NCBI GenBank assembly: GCA_002356435.2
Contig: AP018040.2
Coordinates: 1,116,001 to 1,180,000, forward strand
DNA length: 64,000 nt
Origin: Petrimonas sp. IBARAKI
Lineage (GTDB): Bacteria; Bacteroidota; Bacteroidia; Bacteroidales; Dysgonomonadaceae
Direction: 5' to 3'
In this document: piece after piece, positions 26,301-33,618 of the stretch
How the letters are laid out: the number at the start of each line of letters is the position of its first letter
Position numbering within the stretch: position 1 is the first letter of the stretch
Notes under the pieces: model-generated
What the model saw: only the letters and a program-made list of their open reading frames with translations
Told to the model about the DNA's origin: nothing
Databases searched by the model: none
Position numbers and translations under genes: made by a program

Positions 26301-26578
26301 CTTCCGTTCACCGGAATTAACTGTGTCTGCATGCCCACATAGGATACCTCTATTTGGCCATTGGAGGGAACATTACTTAACGTAAAATTCCCATCGGCAT
26401 CGGTAACAGTTCCGATGGTAGTTCCAGGAACCTGAATCGTTACCCCAATTAATGGTTCATTGTTTGCATCAACCACACTACCTCTTACTGTAATGCCCTG
26501 AGCAAACATACATAAGGAAATAGTCCATAATAAAATGAACACCATTCCTCTTGCCAGATTTGAAATTTGTCTTTTCAT
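23387..26578 (-). CDS. susC: SusC/RagA-family TonB-dependent outer-membrane transporter
   Basis: This 1063-residue TonB-dependent transporter has, in order: a signal peptide; a carboxypeptidase-regulatory-like domain ('GSVVDANNEPLIGVTIQV', 'VTDADGNFTLSNVP'); a TonB-box region ('EEVVVVGYGTMKKSDLTGAV'); a plug ('GAPGGIPMIRIRGTNSI', 'ASATAIYGARGANGVI'); and a 22-strand barrel ending 'YSFGVNLTF'. It imports oligosaccharides released at the surface together with the SusD lid. It is the first gene of the locus, and a Bacteroidetes-type promoter candidate lies about 225 bp upstream. Confidence 0.95.
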   Translation of the reverse strand: MKRQISNLARGMVFILLWTISLCMFAQGITVRGSVVDANNEPLIGVTIQVPGTTIGTVTDADGNFTLSNVPSNGQIEVSYVGMQTQLIPVNGRTTIQVTLSEDTELLEEVVVVGYGTMKKSDLTGAVENVSAARLLDKPAFNVAQALSGKVAGLKIIERSGAPGGIPMIRIRGTNSINSGNDPLFVVDDVVGVTNALTILNPNEIQSIDVLKDASATAIYGARGANGVIIITTKRGVEGKPIVSYDGYVTQSYMQRRLNVLNNEQFFYVIRQAYMNVSKYATNPNWSTLYDASILPPGKGSMTYSEMPWLFEKTTQGGYPIPMMGRDGNYYKPRFENDWEGETFRPATSTNHQIAIRGGNKDVKLGTFLGYSNNNGLLLNSNFERFSGKLTGDVKLTDWFNINSFLSLNRSKERTNDVSYFSGGMARSAIESYPMLPIKYPDDPEVYGIYAGQYGTNADFPMGEVDCQSPVAISNGVETFRRRVQVNGALSLNFTITPNLTFKSNFAMDLLEEKYYRYANRKISRSAQGAANLEAFKNYYWQNENYFNYNNTFGDHTITGLLGASWSRFTGENLTTWNDHFFDDFYGWHNIGIGTATRPAPSSSDRQNSLNSYFARVNYDFMGKYLFTATGRYDGSSKFGKNSKYGFFPSASVAWRMSEEEFMKNINGLTNLKFRASIGQTGNQEIGSYVTQTFIGSGNVVLGNAGQPGLWPNSVGNPDLRWEKTTQYNFGVDLGFADNRVTLMLDYYNKLTSDMLLDVPLPQSTTTGSVRLNYGKIRNEGFEAVLSTHNVKTRNFNWYSDINFTRNVNTIEQLGPTGADILRNWWVGGANTILREGLPVAQFFGLNRLGTYGTQEASLAARYGMLPGDVKYEDRNNDGRISFVEDGIPMGSAFPIWDMNVNNSVTYKNIDFNLDIRISYGAKKENRTNHSSEDRQGLANGKTSILDAWRPDHQNTMVAQVRPGNGGAYYQTYPDTRWIEDASFVRGDGMTLGYTFPQDMTKKVGASRVRIYLNASNFFLLTKYSGYDPEGSDNDNMDSITPGMDFFMYPRPSNYSFGVNLTF

Positions 26579-26802
26579 TCTTTCATTTTTTTAGATTAAT
26601 AATTAATTAAAGTCCTGAGCGCATCTTGGTATTGAGTGATTGATTTTTTGTAGAATGAAAGTAAAATTGTAATATATTATAAAAAATTAAGCACAAAATG
26701 ACACATAAATTATCATATATTATGAATATGATCATCAGAGGTTCTGTTACAGCTTGTGTATACTAACGGCACATGAGTTTTAATAATGCTAAATATTCAT
26801 TG

Positions 26803-26833
26803 CAAAAATAGAATATTATTTATTATATGCAAA
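26803..26833 (-). promoter_or_regulatory. Candidate Bacteroidetes promoter for susC
   Basis: On the minus strand TTTG (26830-26833) and TATTTTTG (26803-26810) stand 19 bp apart, matching TTTG-N19-TAnnTTTG. The same spacing occurs before tRNA-Pro in this window. Transcription would start near 26798 and leave a 5' leader of about 220 nt. The surrounding AT-richness makes a chance match possible. Confidence 0.45.
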
Positions 26834-26854
26834 ATAAAACATAATAAATAATAT
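26813..26854. repeat. A/T-only inverted repeat, 14-bp arms
   Basis: ATATTATTTATTAT (26813-26826) and its exact complement (26841-26854) flank a 14-nt spacer. A third copy of the word AATATTATTTAT is at 26863-26874 in the left-arm orientation. The -33 element of the candidate susC promoter sits in the spacer, so regulator binding is possible; AT bias alone could also produce it. Confidence 0.5.
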
Positions 26855-27076
26855 AAAAATATAATATTATTTATGAATATATCGAAAATAAGGGTTGTTT
26901 TAAACAAGAATTAAATTCATAAATATTATTATATAAAATTATACGTTAACAATAATTATTGTAAATTAGTATTGAAAATGCGTGTTTATGGATTTATTTA
27001 GGGTAATCTCGTTATTCCCAAACTTTTTATCACTAAAGTTGTTTTGAATAATAGATATCACAAAAAATGAAGCAAA

Positions 27077-27658
27077 ATGATGTACAAGTTAAAAACACTA
27101 TCCCTGATTTTTTTCCTAACGACAGGATTATTTGTCAGTACCCATGCTCAAGAGATTTCTGTTAAAACCAATGTTCCGTACTGGTTTACGGCAACTCCCA
27201 ATGTAGGGTTTGAATATGTATTGGGTGAGAACCTCAGCCTGGAGTTCACGGCTGGATTTAATCCGTTCAAATTCGGTGACACGAAACAGATGAAACACTG
27301 GGTCATTTGGCCTGAATTGAGGTATTGGTTGTATCAACCTGACAGCGGACATTTTTTGGGTCTTCACGGTGTGGCCGGTCAATACAATATCGGCGGGTTG
27401 GATTTGCCTTGGGATCGCTTTGCAGGACTTAAAACCCGCCGTTATCAGGGGAGCGCCATTGGCGTTGGGCTGAGTTACGGTTATAGATGGGTCTTGAACG
27501 ACAGATGGGGTATTGAGATAACTGCAGGAGGAGGTTTTGCCAGGTTCAACTATGATGTGTATTCATTGGGGAACGACGGTCAGAAAACGGGAGAGAACAC
27601 AAAAAATTATTTTGGCCCTACCAAAGGAGCATTGTCTTTAATTTATATCATCCGTTAA
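27077..27658 (+). CDS. DUF3575 outer-membrane beta-barrel protein (first of tandem pair)
   Basis: This 193-residue protein has a signal peptide ending near 'VSTHAQ', followed by 'SVKTNVPYWFTATPNVGFEY', the DUF3575 hallmark of small Bacteroidota outer-membrane barrels. Alternating strands such as 'HWVIWPELRYWLY' and 'GVGLSYGYRWVL' and the final 'GALSLIYIIR' support a barrel of about eight strands. Members often occur near fimbria or outer-membrane-protein loci; their molecular role is unknown. ATG codons at 27077 and 27080 are both possible starts. The next gene is a clear paralogue. Confidence 0.82.
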   Translation: MMYKLKTLSLIFFLTTGLFVSTHAQEISVKTNVPYWFTATPNVGFEYVLGENLSLEFTAGFNPFKFGDTKQMKHWVIWPELRYWLYQPDSGHFLGLHGVAGQYNIGGLDLPWDRFAGLKTRRYQGSAIGVGLSYGYRWVLNDRWGIEITAGGGFARFNYDVYSLGNDGQKTGENTKNYFGPTKGALSLIYIIR

Positions 27659-27707
27659 GGGAAGAAGGTGGTATTCATCGGAAATTAATAACTTTTTTCC
27701 AAAAAGA

Positions 27708-27735
27708 ATAGCCGGGTTTTTGCAAATCCGGCTAT
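27708..27735 (+). terminator. Hairpin between the two DUF3575 genes
   Basis: ATAGCCGGGTTT (27708-27719) pairs with AAATCCGGCTAT (27724-27735), 12 bp with one G-T wobble and a TTGC loop, followed by CTTTG. It lies between the first gene's stop (27658) and the second gene's start (27781), so it could end the first transcript or tune expression of the second. Confidence 0.6.
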
Positions 27736-27780
27736 CTTTGTATGCAGAAGCAAATATCCGGAAACAATACGAAGGCAATT

Positions 27781-28359
27781 ATGAACTCAACAAGGAAAAT
27801 AGTTTTGCTAAATCTGTTTTGCATCCTATTCTTTTATAGCGTTGACGCACAGAAAATTGTAGGTGTAAAGACAAATATCCCGCATTGGGCAACCGTTACG
27901 CCGAACATAGGGATTGAAGTCGCTTTTTGGAACAACATGACTTTTGAACTTTCCGGAGGTTATAATCCTTTTGAGTTTGAGGACGGGCAGCAATGGAAGC
28001 ATTGGATTATTTGGCCCGAGGTTCGCTATTGGTTTTGGGAACCGTTTAATGGACATTTTTTAGGGTTGCACGGTGTTTTTGCTGAATTTAATGTAGGGGG
28101 ATTGAATCTTCCCTTCGACAGGTTGGCAGCATTGAAAGATCGCCGTTATCAGGGGGCGGTGAATGGGGTTGGATTGAGCTATGGCTATACCTGGATAGTT
28201 GGAAATAGTCTGTTGCTGGAAGTAACGGGAGGCGCTGGTTATGGCCGATTAAACTACGATGTTTTCTCAAAAGGAAAGGAAGGATTCAAAATAAACGAAG
28301 GGCGAAAACACTATTTTGGTCCTACCAAAGGCGCAGTCTCTGTTGCGTATGTCTTTTGA
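27781..28359 (+). CDS. DUF3575 outer-membrane beta-barrel protein (second of tandem pair)
   Basis: I chose the ATG at 27781 ('MNSTRKIVLLNLFCILFFYS') because a signal peptide starts directly there. The in-frame ATG at 27742 would add 13 polar residues that overlap the upstream hairpin region. The 192-residue product has a signal peptide ending near 'YSVDAQ' and the same DUF3575 pattern as its upstream neighbour: 'VKTNIPHWATVTPNIGIE', 'KHWIIWPEVRYWFWEP', 'GHFLGLHGV', 'YFGPTKGAVSV'. By eye the two are about half identical along their whole length, so they arose by tandem duplication. The function is unknown. Confidence 0.82.
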   Translation: MNSTRKIVLLNLFCILFFYSVDAQKIVGVKTNIPHWATVTPNIGIEVAFWNNMTFELSGGYNPFEFEDGQQWKHWIIWPEVRYWFWEPFNGHFLGLHGVFAEFNVGGLNLPFDRLAALKDRRYQGAVNGVGLSYGYTWIVGNSLLLEVTGGAGYGRLNYDVFSKGKEGFKINEGRKHYFGPTKGAVSVAYVF

Positions 28360-28425
28360 TCAGGATGCAGAGTGCAGATTTTTTATGTTTTTAAAGTCTG
28401 TTTTTTAAAATAACCCGGTCTTTGC

Positions 28426-28455
28426 TTTGATTTGTATTTATTTACCGTAAATTTG
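28426..28455 (+). promoter_or_regulatory. dinB promoter (Bacteroidetes type)
   Basis: TTTG (28426-28429) and TAAATTTG (28448-28455) are 18 bp apart. The box ends only 5 bp before the dinB ATG at 28461, so transcription should begin at or next to the start codon. Confidence 0.6.
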
Positions 28456-28460
28456 CTACC

Positions 28461-29546
28461 ATGCTTCGTAAAATTATCCATATAGATATGGATGCGTTTT
28501 ATGCTTCCATAGAACAACGCGATAATCCCGAATATCGTGGTAAACCTGTTGCAGTAGGTTATGGCGGTAAGCGTGGCGTAGTGGCAGCTGCAAGTTATGA
28601 AGCCCGTCAATATGGTGTTCACTCTGCGATGGCATCGGTAACGGCATTGAGGAAATGTCCCCATTTAATTTTTGTGATGCCTCGTTTTGAAGTTTACAAA
28701 ACGGTATCGAACCAGATTATGCAGATTTTTCGTGAATATACCGATAAGGTGGAGCCGCTCTCTCTCGATGAAGCATTTTTGGATGTTACGGAAAATAAGA
28801 AAGTGATGGAGTTTGCGACGCAAATCGCTAAAGAAATTAAGCAAAAGATTCACTGCCAGACCCGGTTAACAGCCTCTGCCGGAGTTTCCTACAATAAGTT
28901 TTTAGCTAAAATCGCTTCCGATTACAACAAACCAAACGGGTTATACGTGATTACGCCTGAAAAAGCTGAAAAGTTTCTCGAGAAGCTGGGCATTGAAAAG
29001 TTCTTTGGTGTAGGCAGGGTTACCGCCCATCGGATGCACGAATTAGGAATAAGAAATGGATTCGACCTGAAACAGCATTCGGAAAAGGAGCTTGTACACC
29101 ATTTCGGTAAGGCCGGAGCCCTGTATCATCAGTTTGCCCGCGGGATCGATGAGCGAGAAGTGGAGTCGGAATACGTACGAAAATCGTTGGGTGCAGAAGA
29201 GACGTTTGCAGAAGACCTTCACGAACTGGTTGATCTATTACGTGCCCTGGACGATATTGCCCGTGAAGTACACCGTAGAGCCGAGAAAAGAGGTTTTCTG
29301 GCAAAAACAGTGACCCTGAAAATTAAATACGCTGACTTTGCCGTTGTTACCCGTAGTAAAACCGTTGTCAATTATTTAAGGACGTATGATCAGCTTTTCG
29401 ACATAGGCAAAGAATTGCTTCTACAAGTAGACGATATCGAAGAGCGAAAAATCCGGCTGATGGGGTTGACTTTGAAAAATGCCGGTACCGACCAGGTAGT
29501 TTTGACAAACCAACCGCTTCAGTTAACCCTTGAGTTTAAAGAATGA
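28461..29546 (+). CDS. dinB: DNA polymerase IV (Y-family translesion polymerase)
   Basis: This 361-residue Y-family polymerase begins with 'HIDMDAFYASIEQRDNPE', giving the first catalytic Asp, and has 'PLSLDEAFLDVTE' with the second catalytic Asp-Glu pair. The helix-hairpin-helix/thumb segment 'IEKFFGVGRVTAHRMHELG' and the little-finger domain ('KSLGAEETFAEDL', 'TLKIKYADFAVVTRSKT') follow. The length is typical. It performs error-prone bypass of damaged bases. No canonical sliding-clamp tail can be asserted, although the C-terminus 'QPLQLTLEFKE' resembles a clamp-binding QL-type peptide. The last 11 bp overlap the convergent acyltransferase gene. Confidence 0.94.
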   Translation: MLRKIIHIDMDAFYASIEQRDNPEYRGKPVAVGYGGKRGVVAAASYEARQYGVHSAMASVTALRKCPHLIFVMPRFEVYKTVSNQIMQIFREYTDKVEPLSLDEAFLDVTENKKVMEFATQIAKEIKQKIHCQTRLTASAGVSYNKFLAKIASDYNKPNGLYVITPEKAEKFLEKLGIEKFFGVGRVTAHRMHELGIRNGFDLKQHSEKELVHHFGKAGALYHQFARGIDEREVESEYVRKSLGAEETFAEDLHELVDLLRALDDIAREVHRRAEKRGFLAKTVTLKIKYADFAVVTRSKTVVNYLRTYDQLFDIGKELLLQVDDIEERKIRLMGLTLKNAGTDQVVLTNQPLQLTLEFKE

Positions 29547-30075
29547 AATTCTCAGGATGTTTCCCTTTGATGTCCTTGTAATAGGATTTGATTTTCACAA
29601 TATCGGTTTTGTAGTCGCCCGACGGATAGAACAGGTCGAGAAGTGAGGCTTCTTTTTTGCTATAGTCCAATCCGATCAATAGAATAGGAACATTAGCCTT
29701 CACGGCAATAAAATAAAATCCTTTTTTCCATTCTTTCACCGGCTTACGGGTTCCTTCGGGAGTAATGGCTAGATGTAGTTTGTTGTGTTTTTCAAACTCT
29801 GCCGCCAAAAAACCGGTCATTGAATTATTTTTGCTTCGTTCCACCGGAATCCCTCCGATACTTTTGAAGAAGAGATTAAATGGAAAAATGAACCATTCTT
29901 TTTTTATCAAAAAATTGGCGGTTCTGCCTATAGAGGAGTAGGCGAGTTTACCAATAATAAAGTCCCAGTTGCTTGTGTGCGGTGCAACTACAATGATGCA
30001 CTTGGATGCATCGGGTAGGGTGTTTATAACTTTCCAGCCAAGTATTTTGTTTAATATGAATTTGCTAAGTCTCAT
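29536..30075 (-). CDS. PlsC-like 1-acyl-glycerol-3-phosphate acyltransferase family protein
   Basis: This 179-residue protein has the acyltransferase motifs 'HTSNWD' (HX4D catalytic motif, around residues 33-38), 'GGIPVERS' and 'ITPEGTRKP'. It is shorter than PlsC and lacks an obvious N-terminal membrane helix, like the small acyltransferase-related proteins common in Bacteroidota. Transfer of an acyl chain to a lysophospholipid or other lipid is likely; the acceptor is unknown. It is convergent with dinB (11-bp overlap) and probably transcribed alone. Confidence 0.85.
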   Translation of the reverse strand: MRLSKFILNKILGWKVINTLPDASKCIIVVAPHTSNWDFIIGKLAYSSIGRTANFLIKKEWFIFPFNLFFKSIGGIPVERSKNNSMTGFLAAEFEKHNKLHLAITPEGTRKPVKEWKKGFYFIAVKANVPILLIGLDYSKKEASLLDLFYPSGDYKTDIVKIKSYYKDIKGKHPENFIL

Positions 30076-30175
30076 TTTAGTTCAACGTTTTTTATTTTTA
30101 ATTTTTTAGACGAAAAAAATACTGTGATAGGGTTAAATTGTCATATTGAACGATGACGAAAATCTATCATATATT

Positions 30176-32110
30176 CTATTTTAAGTTCTCTAATTCCAAC
30201 GTTATGCGTTCCCAATTGTTCATCACAGCGTCTAATTTATTCTTGGTCTCCAGGTACTTTTGCAATAAATCGAAATTGATTGCGCCTTCGGGTGTGGATA
30301 ATTGCGTTTCCATTTCCGATAAACGTTCTTCCATTTTAGTGATTTTCTCTTCGGCTTCCTGCACTTCTTTTTCTTTTCGCTTAATTAACCGGTTTTGTTC
30401 TTTCTGTTCCTGATACGAAAGCTTATTTTCTGACAGGTGTTCTTCTTTTTCTTTCTGCTTGGATGTAGCAGGAGATTTTGATAATTCCAGTTGTTGAAGG
30501 TTCTCAAGTTTCTTTTTGGATAGGAAATCATAAATTCCACCCATATGCTCCCGTACTCCGCCACCGCCAAACTCATAGACTTTGCTAACGAGTTCATTGA
30601 GAAAATCCCGGTCGTGCGACACGATGATGGCTGTGCCGTCGAATTCGCGAATGGCCTTTTTCAATACTTCTTTCGATGCAATATCCAGGTGGTTGGTCGG
30701 CTCATCGAGAATAAGCAGGTTCACCGGTTCGAGCAAGAGTCGGATCATCGCCAACCGGGTGCGTTCGCCGCCGGACAATACTTTTACTTTTTTATCGGAT
30801 GCTTCACCGCCAAACATAAATGCTCCCAGTATATCCCGGATTTTGGTTCGGATATCACCTGCAGCAACGTAGTCGATGGTTTCAAAAACCGTCAGGTTTT
30901 CATCGAGTAACTGTGCCTGGTTCTGAGCAAAATAACCAATTTTTACGTTATGTCCGAGCTCCAGATTCCCATCAAACCCAATCTCTCCCATAATGCATTT
31001 CACCAGTGTTGATTTTCCCTCGCCGTTTTTTCCCACAAAAGCAACTTTCTCACCCCGGTTGATGGTCAGTGTTACGTTTGAGAATACCTGATGATCGCCA
31101 TATTTTTTGGCTAAATTTTCAGTAACGACCGGATAGGAGCCTGATCGTGGTGCAGGAGGAAACTTTAAATTCAGGCGTGAATTGTCCACTTCATCCACTT
31201 CAATGCGTTCGATTTTTTCGAGTTGTCTGATGCGTGACTGTACCTGGTTGGATTTGGTGGCTTTGTATCGAAACCGTTCGATGAATGCCTCGGTATCCTG
31301 AATTTGTTTCTGCTGATTTTCGTAAGCCCGTTGCTGTTGTTCACGCCTCTCTTTTCTAAGTTCGAGGTATTTGGAGTAATTTACTTTGTAATCGTGGATA
31401 TTCCCCAACACAATTTCGATAGTGCGGTTGGTTACGTTGTCTAAAAAAGCTTTGTCGTGTGAAACCAGCATCACGGCATTGGTTCGTGAGATAAGGAAGG
31501 TCTCTAGCCATTGGATAGATTCAATGTCCAGATGGTTGGTCGGCTCATCCAGCAGGAGTACGTCGGGTGATTGGAGCAGAATCTTGGCCAGCTCAATGCG
31601 CATCCGCCATCCACCGCTGAATTCTTGCGTCGGGCGGTTAAAGTCGGAACGATTGAATCCTAACCCCAGTAATGTTTTCTCGGTTTCGGCTTCAAAATCA
31701 TTGATGCCCGACATCAGAAGCAACTCCTGCACGTCGGTGGATCGTTGAATAATATGGTGGTATTCGTCCGATTCATAATCGGTCCGTTCAGCCAATTGCC
31801 GGTGAAGCACTTCCAGTTCCTGTTCCAGTTTTTTTAAGTGCTCGAACGCAAGTGCTGCCTCTTCCTTTACCGTTCGTTCATTGCTGAGCTTCATCTGTTG
31901 TGGCAGGTAGCCCACCGTGACTTCTTTCGGGTACGAAATGATGCCGCTTGTAGGCTGTTGTGCTCCCGCCATAAGTTTTAACAGCGTGGATTTTCCCGCG
32001 CCGTTTTTCCCGGCGAGTGCAATTCGTTCGTCCTTGTTCAGAACAAAAGAAATTTCATCGAGCAGGGTAAACCCGCCGAACTGAACGGTTAGATTTTCGA
32101 TGGAAATCAT
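30176..32110 (-). CDS. ABC-F family ATPase (ribosome-associated)
   Basis: This 644-residue protein has two ABC ATPase domains and no membrane segments. Domain 1 has Walker A 'GKNGAGKST', signature 'EFSGGWRMRIELAK' and 'LLLDEPTNHLD'. The linker after domain 1 is rich in charged residues ('RKERREQQQRAYENQQKQ'), as in the P-site tRNA-interaction motif. Domain 2 has 'GKNGEGKST', 'LSGGERTRLAM' and 'LILDEPTNHLD'. A charged coiled-coil C-terminal tail starts around residue 530 (Uup/YheS-like). ABC-F proteins act on the ribosome to relieve stalling or confer antibiotic protection. It lies 3 bp after hisS, so it is cotranscribed with a translation gene. Confidence 0.93.
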   Translation of the reverse strand: MISIENLTVQFGGFTLLDEISFVLNKDERIALAGKNGAGKSTLLKLMAGAQQPTSGIISYPKEVTVGYLPQQMKLSNERTVKEEAALAFEHLKKLEQELEVLHRQLAERTDYESDEYHHIIQRSTDVQELLLMSGINDFEAETEKTLLGLGFNRSDFNRPTQEFSGGWRMRIELAKILLQSPDVLLLDEPTNHLDIESIQWLETFLISRTNAVMLVSHDKAFLDNVTNRTIEIVLGNIHDYKVNYSKYLELRKERREQQQRAYENQQKQIQDTEAFIERFRYKATKSNQVQSRIRQLEKIERIEVDEVDNSRLNLKFPPAPRSGSYPVVTENLAKKYGDHQVFSNVTLTINRGEKVAFVGKNGEGKSTLVKCIMGEIGFDGNLELGHNVKIGYFAQNQAQLLDENLTVFETIDYVAAGDIRTKIRDILGAFMFGGEASDKKVKVLSGGERTRLAMIRLLLEPVNLLILDEPTNHLDIASKEVLKKAIREFDGTAIIVSHDRDFLNELVSKVYEFGGGGVREHMGGIYDFLSKKKLENLQQLELSKSPATSKQKEKEEHLSENKLSYQEQKEQNRLIKRKEKEVQEAEEKITKMEERLSEMETQLSTPEGAINFDLLQKYLETKNKLDAVMNNWERITLELENLK

Positions 32111-32113
32111 GGA

Positions 32114-33481
32114 TTACTTTTGATGTGCCAGTTTTTGAATAAGTTCATCAACAGACAGAGCCGTTTGTTCTCCCGATTGCATCTCTTTCAGCGTAACTTT
32201 CCCCTCTTTTATTTCGTTTTCTCCCACCAATGCCACAAAAGGAATGTTATTGTTGTCGGCATACGACATCTGCTTTTTCATCTTGGCGGCTTCGGGATAA
32301 ATTTCGGCACAAATCCCGTTGCTTCGCAATTGCGAGAGGATGGGGAGCAGGCATGACTCTTCCTTGTCGCCAAAGTTAACGAACAGCACATCGGTTGTGT
32401 GCGTGGAGTTATCGGGAAAGAGATTGAGTTGATCAAGCACATCGTAAATACGGTCGGCACCGAAAGAGATTCCAACACCCGATACACCCGAAAGTCCGAA
32501 AATACCCGTAAGGTTGTCGTAACGGCCTCCGCCCGTGATACTTCCTATTTCCACATCCAACGCTTTTACTTCGATGATGGCTCCAGTATAATAATTGAGG
32601 CCGCGAGCCAAGGTGAGGTCAAGTTCGAGGCCGCAACCGATAGTTAGCAGCCCGGTTTTATTGAGAATGAATTCCAGCTCTTCCACACCTTTCAGGCCAG
32701 TTTCGGAAGAAGACAGCACGCTTTTAAGTGTTGTCAGTTTCTCATTATTGGTTCCTCCAATCAGAATAATGGGTTGCAGTTGTTGTATGGCGGTTTCGGA
32801 AATGCCTTTTCCCCGGAGCTCTTCATTCACGTTAGCCAGCCCGATTTTATCCAACTTATCGATGGCAACGGTAATGTCGGTGATCTTATCGGCCTCGCCG
32901 ATAATTTCGGCAATCCCTGAAAGGATTTTCCGGTTATTGAGTTTTACCGATACACGGATATTGAGTCTGCGGAATACTTCGTCAATAATTTGTATCAGCT
33001 CCACCTCGTTAAGCAATGAGTCGGAACCTACCACGTCAGCATCGCATTGAAAAAATTCGCGATAACGTCCTTTTTGCGGCCGGTCTGCGCGCCAGACGGG
33101 TTGAATTTGAAACCGCTTGAAAGGAAAAGATATCTCATTGCGGTGCATTACTACGTATCGGGCAAAGGGTACGGTAAGGTCGTATCGCAATCCTTTTTCT
33201 GAAATCTTACCGGCCGTTTTTGCCGAGTTCCCTTCCTTTACATCATCAGTACTTATACTCGAAAGAAAGTCACCCGAGTTAAGGATTTTGAACAGGAGCT
33301 TATCGCCCTCTTCACCGTATTTCCCCATCAGCGTGGAAAGATTTTCCATAGCAGGTGTTTCAATCTGCCGGAATCCGTAGAGGCGATATACGTTTTTGAT
33401 TGTATCAAAAATATAGTTGCGTTTCGCCATTTCTTCGGGCGAAAAATCACGCGTACCTTTAGGTATGGAGGGTTTTTGCAT
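32114..33481 (-). CDS. hisS: Histidyl-tRNA synthetase
   Basis: This 455-residue class II synthetase begins '[18 protein letters not shown]'. It has motif 2 '[19 protein letters not shown]', the histidine-specific '[13 protein letters not shown]' (HisA motif) and motif 3 '[13 protein letters not shown]'. The C-terminal anticodon-binding domain starts near '[11 protein letters not shown]'. It charges tRNA-His. The length fits the Bacteroidota form. The downstream ABC-F gene starts 3 bp later, so the two form an operon. Confidence 0.95.
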   Translation of the reverse strand: MQKPSIPKGTRDFSPEEMAKRNYIFDTIKNVYRLYGFRQIETPAMENLSTLMGKYGEEGDKLLFKILNSGDFLSSISTDDVKEGNSAKTAGKISEKGLRYDLTVPFARYVVMHRNEISFPFKRFQIQPVWRADRPQKGRYREFFQCDADVVGSDSLLNEVELIQIIDEVFRRLNIRVSVKLNNRKILSGIAEIIGEADKITDITVAIDKLDKIGLANVNEELRGKGISETAIQQLQPIILIGGTNNEKLTTLKSVLSSSETGLKGVEELEFILNKTGLLTIGCGLELDLTLARGLNYYTGAIIEVKALDVEIGSITGGGRYDNLTGIFGLSGVSGVGISFGADRIYDVLDQLNLFPDNSTHTTDVLFVNFGDKEESCLLPILSQLRSNGICAEIYPEAAKMKKQMSYADNNNIPFVALVGENEIKEGKVTLKEMQSGEQTALSVDELIQKLAHQK

Positions 33482-33506
33482 CGTTGATTTTCTTTGTTTG
33501 GAACTG

Positions 33507-33514
33507 CAAAGATA
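33507..33514 (-). promoter_or_regulatory. Candidate -7 box for hisS
   Basis: TATCTTTG on the minus strand (GCAAAGATA on the plus strand) lies 26 bp before the hisS start. The same 9-mer occurs before proA and lpxC. No good -33 element is visible. Confidence 0.4.
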
Positions 33515-33618
33515 ATGAATTTTGAGTTACCGTGGTATCTGTTTCGGCCATAACAAAAGCGCATTGCAGTAATTTGCAACACGCTTGAATGAGTTCAACA
33601 AAGTCTTTGTTCTTGAAT

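Larger units (their letters stand above)
3487..26578 (-). other. Alpha-mannoside polysaccharide utilisation locus (whole region)
   Basis: Thirteen consecutive minus-strand genes form one locus. Read in transcription order they are susC, susD, surface lipoprotein, hairpin, lacI, GH38-like, GH38, sugar-porter MFS, mutarotase-like, GH92, D-lyxose/mannose isomerase, PfkB kinase, MtlD-type dehydrogenase and GH92. Gaps between the ten genes from lacI onward are between -4 and 35 bp, so they are probably one transcript. The glycosidases are all from alpha-mannosidase families, so the target is inferred to be an alpha-mannoside such as fungal mannan or N-glycans. No endo-acting enzyme, sulfatase, ECF sigma/anti-sigma pair or hybrid two-component sensor is present; the only regulator is LacI-type. 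Confidence 0.8.
26579..27076. other. AT-rich divergent intergenic region, no gene
   Basis: This is the only gene-free stretch over 300 bp. It separates susC (-) from the DUF3575 pair (+). No convincing open reading frame is visible in either direction. It holds a promoter candidate for susC and an A/T-only inverted repeat with a third copy of the same word, each listed separately. The core 26800-26960 is almost entirely A and T. Confidence 0.8.

Noticed and set aside
27733-27740. TATCTTTG as the main promoter of the second DUF3575 gene
   Set aside because: It overlaps the right arm of a hairpin and lacks a -33 element at 17-23 bp, so I treat it only as a possibility.
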